From: Bacillota bacterium
GTDB lineage: Bacteria > Bacillota > Clostridia > Tissierellales > Sedimentibacteraceae
Reading direction: 5' to 3'
DNA length: 10,996 bases
Assembly (NCBI GenBank): GCA_023416855.1
Contig: JAEZGU010000198.1
Coordinates: forward strand, 1 to 10,996
Both the position numbers and the translations under genes were made by a program. The notes beneath the pieces were generated by a model. The model saw only the letters and a program-made list of their open reading frames with translations. It made no database searches and was not told the origin of the DNA. Of the stretch, positions 4,905-10,996 are shown piece after piece. Numbering within the stretch: the stretch's first letter is position 1; each line of letters begins with the position of its first letter.

Positions 4905-7415
4905 GTGAAAATTATTTTAAAGCATATTATCAAAAACTTATTGGAGAAAAAAACATATACCTTATTAATCTTGCTCTCAATTGTTGTATCTTCCGCTATG
5001 TTTTTTGCGTCCATCACCATTTCAAAAACACTGGTTAAAATACAAACAGATCAGTGGAGAAGTACTTACGGGTATTCGGATATTATTGTAACAGCTGATA
5101 AGAGTTCTCCAACTCAATTCTTCTACATGGACGGAGTAGAAAAGTATGGCAAGAATATGGAATACTTTATTGGTGTGATTACAGGTTATGCTACATATAA
5201 TTCCAAGGAAAATGAAAAAGTAGGAATTAAGCTTCTGGGTGCTGATATTGATGAATTGCAAAAATTAACACCTATTAGTTATATAAAGGGGTCTGATAAT
5301 ACAAATTTTAAAGGAAAGAGGATTATCATAAGCAGGGATGCCTCTGTTAAGTATGGCTTAAGCATAGGGGATACAATGGTTCTGATTTTAAATGGCATTA
5401 AGCATAATTTTATTGTTAGCGGTATTGCTTACAAATCCGGGCCTTTCTCGAACGAGGGTAAAATAATAAATGCTGTTGTGCCAAAAGAACAATTGTGTTC
5501 GATTTATGATGCCAGAGGTAAGGTAGATACCATTTATATTAAACTGAATAACCCCATGGCAAAACCTATGATTAAGTATAAACTGTCTCTGGAGTATGAG
5601 AAATTTGTTGTTAAAGAGCCTTTTAATGAGAGGGAAGTAAAGAGGCAGAGCGATAGTATTGCAACACCAATTTTAATTGTTACTGTTCTTTTAAGTTTTA
5701 TGACTATATACATAATTTATTCAACCTTCAAAATTATAACGTTTGAAAGAATGTCTGCTATTGGCACTTTTCGAAGTATTGGAGCAAGAAAAGCAACTAC
5801 AGACTTTATACTGTTGTTGGAAAGCTTAAGTTATGGAATTATTGGGGGAGCCATCGGATGTTTAGCTGGAGTAGGGGTATTGAACATTACTGCGAAGTTA
5901 TTAATAAGGCGGGATTTTAGGACAATAAACAATATTGAATTTAATTACACAGATTTGTTTATTACTTTCCTTCTGGCAATTTCATTGAGTCTCATAAGCT
6001 CTATAATTCCTATTATTAAGGTTTCTTCAATACCTATAAAAGAAATAGTACTTAATAATGTACAGGGAAAGCACGGCAACAGTGTAATTAGCTTTATTGT
6101 TGGAATATTTCTTTTTGGCCTGGCAATATGCTTTTCATACTTAGTACCCGGCAATATCGGGCTTTGGATTCATATTATTTGTATTCTGATGTCATTTATG
6201 TCATTTGTATTATTGGTGCCGTTCTTTGTTACTAAATTTATTATAGCATTAGAAAAAGTATATTCTTATGTATTTGGTAATGAGGGAATAATTGCTGCGA
6301 AAAATGTAAGAGATAATAAGAATTTTATTAATAATGTATCTTTATTGGTAATAGGGGTATCATTTCTGTTTATTGTAACTACTGTGAATCTCAGTCAAAT
6401 TAACGGTATCTCCTTTTATTTCAACCGATACTCATATGATATTGTTATGAATATGAGCAACGCCAATAAAAATATATTAAACCTGATAGCTGATACAGAC
6501 GGGGTTAAAGATATAAGTGGAAGTCTTAGCTATAATGGAGCTCAAGTTATAGGTAAGGATAATAATATATGGTTGATTCAGGGTGTTGATTCAAAGAAGT
6601 TTTTTGACTTTTATGATATTGATACAAGGGAAAATAAGCAGCTTCTTATAGATGAGCTAGATAAAGATAGAAATATTTTGTTGACTAATACATTACGAAA
6701 CAAGCTAGATGTTAAGAAGGGGGAAGTAATAACCTTAAGGTTCTTTTTACAAAATGGCTATAAATGTGAAAGAAACTACAAAATTATTGGTTTCTTTGAA
6801 GACATATTACAAGGAGGAGGGAGTTATGCGCTGATATCACACAAAAACTTTAAGCAGGATATTGGCGGAAATTATTATAATCCGATATACATAAAGGCCT
6901 CCGGAAATATTGATGATACGGTAAAACAGCTTAATACCCTCTTTGCCAGACAGAAGCCTGTTCTTAATACTGTAAATGAGATAGAAAAGGACGCTATGGA
7001 TAGTAGCCAGCAGACATTTGTTATACTAATTGCATTTTCAATTATTACTATGGTTATAGGTGTTTTTGGAGTACTAAATAATTTAATAATTAGCTTTATT
7101 CAAAGAAAACGTGTATTAGCCATGTATCGGTCGATAGGAATGAGCAAAGTACAAATCGTTAAAATGACATTTATTGAAGCGCTGACAGGTGGTATTATTG
7201 GGGGGCTTTTAGGAATCTTACTTGGAGCTATGAATTTGTCATTGATTATTCCCAATATTATGGAGTCGCTTAATATTTTTAGCCATATTTATTATTCATG
7301 GCCGATAATCGTGTTTTGCATGATTTCAGGAGTAATTATCACAGTGGTTACATCAATTGTTCCTGCAATTTGGTTGGCTAAGTTAAATATCGTTGAGTCA
7401 ATTAAATTCGTTTAG
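4905..7415 (+). CDS. ABC transporter permease, duplicated FtsX/MacB type
   Basis: An 836-residue membrane protein with a tandem MacB-PCD plus FtsX architecture. TM1 is at about 18-38. The first extracytoplasmic domain covers about 40-250. TM segments follow near 253-280, 302-330 and 350-372, then two more near 394-414 and 419-444. Another TM lies at about 476-496, a second extracytoplasmic domain at about 500-700, and a last FtsX set near 704-730, 758-785 and 800-825. The FtsX coupling-helix motif appears twice, as ERMSAIGTFRSIGARK (281-296) and as RVLAMYRSIGMSKVQ (736-750). Such permeases do not form a classic channel; they couple ATP hydrolysis to work on extracytoplasmic substrates or partner proteins. 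The start is GTG at 4905, 9 nt after GGG of AAAGGG (4890-4895). The adaptor gene follows after 47 nt and the ATPase is third. No bacitracin-sensor-type long single loop and no two-component genes are seen. Confidence 0.93.
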   Translation: MKIILKHIIKNLLEKKTYTLLILLSIVVSSAMFFASITISKTLVKIQTDQWRSTYGYSDIIVTADKSSPTQFFYMDGVEKYGKNMEYFIGVITGYATYNSKENEKVGIKLLGADIDELQKLTPISYIKGSDNTNFKGKRIIISRDASVKYGLSIGDTMVLILNGIKHNFIVSGIAYKSGPFSNEGKIINAVVPKEQLCSIYDARGKVDTIYIKLNNPMAKPMIKYKLSLEYEKFVVKEPFNEREVKRQSDSIATPILIVTVLLSFMTIYIIYSTFKIITFERMSAIGTFRSIGARKATTDFILLLESLSYGIIGGAIGCLAGVGVLNITAKLLIRRDFRTINNIEFNYTDLFITFLLAISLSLISSIIPIIKVSSIPIKEIVLNNVQGKHGNSVISFIVGIFLFGLAICFSYLVPGNIGLWIHIICILMSFMSFVLLVPFFVTKFIIALEKVYSYVFGNEGIIAAKNVRDNKNFINNVSLLVIGVSFLFIVTTVNLSQINGISFYFNRYSYDIVMNMSNANKNILNLIADTDGVKDISGSLSYNGAQVIGKDNNIWLIQGVDSKKFFDFYDIDTRENKQLLIDELDKDRNILLTNTLRNKLDVKKGEVITLRFFLQNGYKCERNYKIIGFFEDILQGGGSYALISHKNFKQDIGGNYYNPIYIKASGNIDDTVKQLNTLFARQKPVLNTVNEIEKDAMDSSQQTFVILIAFSIITMVIGVFGVLNNLIISFIQRKRVLAMYRSIGMSKVQIVKMTFIEALTGGIIGGLLGILLGAMNLSLIIPNIMESLNIFSHIYYSWPIIVFCMISGVIITVVTSIVPAIWLAKLNIVESIKFV

Positions 7416-7462
7416 TCCGTAATATATAAAGTATATTCGTTTTGATTAGGAGGTGTATTTTT

Positions 7463-8530
7463 ATGAAGAAAGCATTATTTTTTATAACTATTATAGTTTG
7501 TTTCTTTCTTTCAGCCTGTGAGAATTCAAATAGCTCAATTAACCCTCAGATAATAAATCCCGATAATATCAAGCGCCCGGTACAAGCTTTCGGTACAGTA
7601 AAGGCGTCAGAAACTGAGGACATTTATCTTCCGTTTACAGCGACGATAGATGATATAAGTGTTCGTGAATTTCAAACAGTAAAAAAAGGCGATAAGCTTT
7701 TGACAATAGGATATGAAGAATATTTAAACAGTATTGCCAGTAAGGAAATGCAAGTGAAATTATATAGGGAAAAAGTTGAAGATACCAGAAAAGAAATGGC
7801 CTTAAAATTTCCTGGTAAAACTGAGGATAGCGACCCCGAAAATCTGAAACTGCTCAATGATTTGAAGTATGCGGAGTGGGAGTACAATAGTGTTCTGGAA
7901 AATAAGGCGGGGAATGAAGAGTTGTTAAAACTAGGTGCCATTTCACAGGAGGAATTCAACAATTATTTAAAAGATGTGGAACAGAAAAAGAAAAACTATG
8001 AGGACGTAAAATATCTACTGGATAAGGCTGAAGTTAGTAGAAAAACGGATATAAAAGGTGAACAAATGCAACTTTTACAACTGAAAGCCACCATAAAAGA
8101 TTATTCTAATAACATCAAATTATTAGAGGATGAGCTTAAGGAAATGAGGAGTAAACTCAAAAAAAGCTTTTTGAATGGAAAGTTCATCATATCTAATGTG
8201 AGCAATGGACTGGTATGCTCATTAAGTAAGAGCACCGGAAGTGTTATAACTCCCTCTGAGAAGCTTTTAAGTATAGTAAATCTAGATAATTTAGTTGTTG
8301 AAGCCAGTGTGGATGAACAATTTATAGAAGACGTCAAGGTCGGTGCAAAAGTCTCTATTATACCTGAATACAATCAAAACAAAAAGCTCACAGGAAAAGT
8401 TAGCTTTATTTCAGCAAGTGCTGTTCAAAATAATGGTGAAACTTCAGTTCCGATTATCATAGAACTTGATAAGCATGATGACTCACTAATGCTTAACTTT
8501 AATGTTCAAGTAATAATTGATGTTGTTTAA
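7463..8530 (+). CDS. Lipoprotein membrane-fusion (HlyD/MacA-type) adaptor of the ABC exporter
   Basis: The 355-residue precursor has a signal peptide ending in the lipobox LSAC (Cys19), so it is predicted to be lipid-anchored outside the cell. The first half of a biotinyl-lipoyl-like domain is at about 44-83 (GTVKASETEDIYLPF to VKKGDKLLTIG). A long coiled-coil hairpin follows at about 86-236, then the second lipoyl half at about 240-274 (FIISNVSNGLVCSLSKSTGS onwards). A beta-barrel domain begins LVVEASVDEQFIEDVKVGAKVSI (about 277-299). The protein ends soon after the barrel, with little or no membrane-proximal domain. This is the order of YknX/MacA-type adaptors, which stabilise the ATPase-permease complex and guide substrate. 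I chose the ATG at 7463, 7 nt after AGGAGGTG (7448-7455); an upstream in-frame TTG at 7442 lies before that site and is unlikely. The permease gene ends 47 nt upstream and the ATPase starts 87 nt downstream. Confidence 0.9.
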   Translation: MKKALFFITIIVCFFLSACENSNSSINPQIINPDNIKRPVQAFGTVKASETEDIYLPFTATIDDISVREFQTVKKGDKLLTIGYEEYLNSIASKEMQVKLYREKVEDTRKEMALKFPGKTEDSDPENLKLLNDLKYAEWEYNSVLENKAGNEELLKLGAISQEEFNNYLKDVEQKKKNYEDVKYLLDKAEVSRKTDIKGEQMQLLQLKATIKDYSNNIKLLEDELKEMRSKLKKSFLNGKFIISNVSNGLVCSLSKSTGSVITPSEKLLSIVNLDNLVVEASVDEQFIEDVKVGAKVSIIPEYNQNKKLTGKVSFISASAVQNNGETSVPIIIELDKHDDSLMLNFNVQVIIDVV

Positions 8531-8617
8531 CAGAGTAAATTGATTGGGTATGGCAGTGTGTATAACAAGGTGCTATCTACAGAATTGCTAATAACTTCTA
8601 AAAAGGAGATTTAAGTA

Positions 8618-9304
8618 ATGAGTGCTCTTGTCAAAACTGAGAATCTATGTAAAACATATAGATTGGGTAACGTTGATGTTGAGGTTTTGAAAAATATTAA
8701 TATTGAAATCTACTCTGGAGAGTTTGTATCCATTATGGGGCCGTCCGGGTCTGGAAAAAGCACATTGTTATATTTGCTTGGGTCTTTGGATAAGCCTAGT
8801 TCGGGAAAAATAATGATAAAAGGAAATGAACTTTCTATTATGAAAGATAAAGAGGAAAGTATGCTGAGAAGAAGGGACATTGGGTTTGTTTTTCAATTCT
8901 ATAACCTGATACCTAATTTAACTGTAGAGGATAATATTATGTTGCCTGTACTCTTAGATAAAAAGAAAATGAAAAACTATACCAAGAATTTGGATGAAAT
9001 CATAGACATAGTTGGACTTTCAGATAGGAGAAAACATACGCCAAGAGAGCTTTCTGGCGGTCAGCAGCAAAGGGTTGCTATTGCGAGAGCACTTATAAAT
9101 GAACCTGAAATTATATTGGCAGATGAACCTATAGGCAACTTGGACAGCAAAAATGGTATGGCAATTATGGAACTTTTCAAAGAAATCAATAGGAAGAAGT
9201 TAAAGACTATAATCCAGGTTACGCATTCTAAGGAAGCTGCTGCATTTGGCGATAGGATAATATATTTGATGGATGGTGTAGTACAATCCTCAATTCAATT
9301 ATAA
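8618..9304 (+). CDS. ABC transporter ATP-binding protein, LolD/MacB/YknY type
   Basis: A 228-residue cytoplasmic ATPase, the normal length for the family, with every motif intact. Walker A is GPSGSGKST (41-49), the Q-loop Gln93 is in VFQFYNLIP, the signature is LSGGQQQR (145-152), and Walker B is IILADEP with Glu170. The D-loop GNLDS (173-177) and H-loop His203 (VTHS) are also present. The VFQFYNLIPNLTVEDNI segment is typical of the LolD/MacB/SalX subgroup, which pairs with FtsX-type permeases. The ATG at 8618 follows AAGGAG (8603-8608). It is the last gene of the cluster and should power the permease encoded at 4905-7415. No convincing intrinsic terminator was found directly after it. Confidence 0.96.
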   Translation: MSALVKTENLCKTYRLGNVDVEVLKNINIEIYSGEFVSIMGPSGSGKSTLLYLLGSLDKPSSGKIMIKGNELSIMKDKEESMLRRRDIGFVFQFYNLIPNLTVEDNIMLPVLLDKKKMKNYTKNLDEIIDIVGLSDRRKHTPRELSGGQQQRVAIARALINEPEIILADEPIGNLDSKNGMAIMELFKEINRKKLKTIIQVTHSKEAAAFGDRIIYLMDGVVQSSIQL

Positions 9305-9398
9305 TATATTAGTAAAGGATTAAACATTAATGCTTGAAAATTATATATTAAAAGATGAATCATTTTAAAATCAAAAGCGCCCACCTACATAAGTATGC

Positions 9399-9427
9399 TT
9401 GACTTATAATTTTACATAACATACCAT
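9399..9427 (+). promoter_or_regulatory. Possible promoter for the racemase-HAD gene group
   Basis: TTGACT (9399-9404) and TACCAT (9422-9427) are separated by 17 nt. The -35 matches 5 of 6 positions and the -10 matches 4 of 6. It lies 110 nt before the chosen racemase start and about 95 nt after the ATPase stop, so it fits a separate transcription unit, but the weak -10 keeps confidence low. Confidence 0.35.
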
Positions 9428-9537
9428 ATAGAATATTAAGAATATTGATCGATACTTCGTTAAATAGAGTTGTAAAATTTGGAGGATATATGTTAGCGAC
9501 ACATATATATTTTAACGGAGATTTTTGGAGGGAATTT

Positions 9538-10242
9538 ATGAAAACAATCGGATTAATTGGTGGAATGAGTTGGGAGTCATCTCTTCAATATTATAAAATT
9601 CTCAATGAAGCAGTGAAGGAAAAGCTGGGTGGGCATAATTCATGTAAATGTCTTATGTATTCGGTAAATTTCGCTGAAATTGAAAAACTCCAGCATGAAG
9701 GTGCCTGGGATAAGTTAACAGCTATAATGATAGACGCTGCAAGGAACATTCAGAAGGGTGGCGCTGATTTTTTGCTCATCTGTACCAATACCATGCATAA
9801 AATGGCCGATGACATTGAGAAGAATGTTGGTATTCCGGTTCTGCATATTGCCGATGCTACAGCAGAATATATTAAAGCGGAAAAAGTCAATAAGGTCGGG
9901 CTGCTGGGTACAAAGTTTACTATGGAGCAAGAGTTCTATAAAGGTAGGCTTCTCGAAAAACACGGTATAGAAGTCATTATACCGGATGAAGTGGGTAGGC
10001 AAACGGTACACGACATCATATATAATGAACTGGTTCATGGAGTTATCAAGGATTCTTCAAGGAAACTGTATCTGGAAATAATCAATAACCTGGCTTCCAA
10101 AGGTGCTGAAGGAATTGTTCTCGGGTGCACGGAAATCCCTTTACTGGTAAACCAGAACGATTGTAAAATTAAGTTGTTTGATACTACATCTATTCATGCT
10201 CTTGCAGCAGTGGATAGGGCACTTAGAAGTAATGAGAAATAG
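9538..10242 (+). CDS. Aspartate/glutamate racemase family protein
   Basis: The 234 residues are close to the usual length. Members interconvert L- and D-amino acids without a cofactor, using two cysteines as acid and base. The N-terminus MKTIGLIGGMSWESSLQYY is the family signature of the YgeA/RacX group. The first catalytic Cys is in LLICTNTMHK (Cys82) and the second in IVLGCTEIPLL (Cys197), both in canonical context. The residue after Cys82 is Thr, followed by Asn, as in active enzymes. The ATG at 9538 is placed by homology and by GGAGGG (9527-9532). A second in-frame ATG at 9490 also has a GGAGG (9481-9485), which would add 16 residues (MLATHIYFNGDFWREF) outside the conserved domain. The specific amino acid cannot be told: broad-specificity or aspartate racemase are both possible. 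A HAD phosphatase gene follows after 91 nt. Confidence 0.9.
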   Translation: MKTIGLIGGMSWESSLQYYKILNEAVKEKLGGHNSCKCLMYSVNFAEIEKLQHEGAWDKLTAIMIDAARNIQKGGADFLLICTNTMHKMADDIEKNVGIPVLHIADATAEYIKAEKVNKVGLLGTKFTMEQEFYKGRLLEKHGIEVIIPDEVGRQTVHDIIYNELVHGVIKDSSRKLYLEIINNLASKGAEGIVLGCTEIPLLVNQNDCKIKLFDTTSIHALAAVDRALRSNEK

Positions 10243-10270
10243 CAACATTTATGAAAACAAGTAATCAGAC

Positions 10271-10308
10271 TTAAAGTACAGCTCAAAATTCTGAGCAACT
10301 GACTTTAA
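10271..10308 (+). repeat. Two-tier inverted repeat between the racemase and HAD genes
   Basis: TTAAAGT (10271-10277) is complementary to ACTTTAA (10302-10308). Inside it, GCTCA (10281-10285) pairs with TGAGC (10292-10296) around a 6-nt loop, with small internal loops between the two helices. There is no T-run, so it is not a standard terminator. It could be a weak mRNA hairpin or a protein-binding site. Confidence 0.35.
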
Positions 10309-10333
10309 AATAACATTAAGGTTGTGAAAACAA

Positions 10334-10963
10334 ATGAAATTAATAGACTCACTTATATTTGACTTGGACGGCACTCTTTGGGACGCTACTGAGACTACAT
10401 TTAGTGCATGGGAGAAAGTTTTTAAGGACAGGAAGGAAATTCAGGAACCTATAACTATTGAAATGCTCAAAAGCGTTCAAGGATTGCATGTTAAAGAAAT
10501 TGGGGAGAAATTCTTTCCGTATCTAAGCATTGAAAAGCAGTTGGAAGCTGTTATACACTGCTGTAAAGAACAAGTTCCGTATATTTTAAGGGAAGGCGGT
10601 ATCCTGTATCCCAATCTGGAGTTTACGCTAAAAAAACTTTCAGAGAAATATCCACTGTTTATTGTAAGCAATTGTCAAACCGGATATATAGAAGCCTTTT
10701 TTGAATATCATAGGCTGGGACAATATTTTAAGGATGTTGAAAGCTCTGGAAAAACCGGATTACCCAAGGGTGAAAATATCAAACTGATTATAGAGAGAAA
10801 TTCCCTTAAGCATCCGGTATATATCGGTGATACTGAAGGGGATTGCAACAGTGCCAGGCAGGCCAAAGTACCTTTTATTTATGCAAGCTACGGCTTTGGA
10901 AGTGTGTTGGATTATGATATGAAGATTGAAGCAATATCAGATTTGTTAAAAATCGTAAAATGA
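10334..10963 (+). CDS. HAD-superfamily phosphatase (phosphoglycolate-phosphatase-like)
   Basis: A 209-residue cytoplasmic protein with complete HAD phosphatase motifs. LIFDLDGTLWD provides nucleophile Asp10 and acid/base Asp12. Motif II is FIVSNCQTGY (Ser112), motif III the Lys of GLPKGENI (Lys145), and motif IV YIGDTEGDCNSA (Asp166, Asp170) for Mg2+. A helical C1 cap lies between motifs I and II (about 18-90). In contrast to the HAD gene at 3370-4098, nothing catalytic is missing. The natural substrate is unknown; small phosphate esters are typical. The ribosome site is weak: AAGG (10318-10321) is about 12 nt from the ATG. The gene follows the racemase by 91 nt and is followed after 21 nt by another start with a good ribosome site, suggesting an operon that continues past the window. 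Confidence 0.93.
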   Translation: MKLIDSLIFDLDGTLWDATETTFSAWEKVFKDRKEIQEPITIEMLKSVQGLHVKEIGEKFFPYLSIEKQLEAVIHCCKEQVPYILREGGILYPNLEFTLKKLSEKYPLFIVSNCQTGYIEAFFEYHRLGQYFKDVESSGKTGLPKGENIKLIIERNSLKHPVYIGDTEGDCNSARQAKVPFIYASYGFGSVLDYDMKIEAISDLLKIVK

Positions 10964-10984
10964 GGTGGCAAGGAGCATAACCCA

Positions 10985-10996
10985 ATGAAAGACTAT
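10985..10996 (+). CDS. Start of a further gene, cut by the window edge
   Basis: An ATG at 10985 follows AAGGAG (10970-10975) with 9-nt spacing, 21 nt after the HAD phosphatase stop. Only four codons (MKDY) are visible, so no product can be named. The spacing suggests it shares a transcript with the HAD gene. Confidence 0.55.

Noticed and set aside
7442..7462. Upstream TTG start for the adaptor protein
   Set aside because: It precedes the strong AGGAGGTG ribosome site and would place extra residues before a normal lipoprotein signal peptide.
9305..9398. Search for a terminator after the ATPase gene
   Set aside because: Only short AT-rich complementarities were found, with no GC-containing stem followed by a T-run.

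Overview
The window looks like chromosomal DNA of a low-GC Gram-positive bacterium, most likely a Clostridia-class Firmicute. The evidence is a strongly AT-rich sequence, purine-rich Shine-Dalgarno sites before nearly every gene, a consensus sigma-A promoter, an arginine T-box leader before an arginyl-tRNA synthetase gene, and lipoprotein signal peptides on transport components. Genus-level placement is not supported by what can be seen here. No tRNA, rRNA, CRISPR array, phage gene or transposase was found.

Layout. (1) Positions 1-694, minus strand: the 5' end of argS, cut by the window edge just before its HIGH motif. It is preceded by a complete T-box riboswitch (AGG specifier, mutually exclusive antiterminator and terminator) and a perfect TTGACA-17-TATAAT promoter. 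(2) 703-831, minus strand: a short cysteine-rich reading frame without a start codon, possibly a gene remnant. (3) 876-1832, minus strand: a membrane-anchored alpha/beta hydrolase. (4) 1833-2302: a divergent intergenic region that holds a large imperfect inverted duplication (about 1895-2240) with a terminator-like hairpin at its centre. (5) 2303-4098, plus strand: a xylose-isomerase-like TIM-barrel protein, then a HAD-family protein with an altered catalytic motif. (6) 4185-9304, plus strand: a promoter, then a four-gene cluster of an NTF2-like lipoprotein, an 836-residue FtsX/MacB-type permease, a lipoprotein membrane-fusion (adaptor) protein and a LolD/MacB-type ATPase. (7) 9538-10996, plus strand: an aspartate/glutamate racemase-family protein, a canonical HAD phosphatase, and the first codons of another gene.

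How the genes work together. The clearest functional unit is the ABC cluster. Permease, adaptor and ATPase together make a MacAB/YknXYZ-like machine, which in a monoderm cell would export a substrate or act on the cell envelope. The small lipoprotein upstream has its own good promoter and is separated from the permease by an 11-bp hairpin, so it may be an accessory part expressed at a different level. The argS leader senses uncharged tRNA-Arg and so couples synthetase expression to arginine charging. The remaining metabolic genes (TIM barrel, two HAD proteins, racemase, hydrolase) are recognisable at family level, but their substrates cannot be read from the sequence.

The least ordinary structure is the inverted duplication between the divergent hydrolase and TIM-barrel genes. 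I found no convincing new defence or mobile system.
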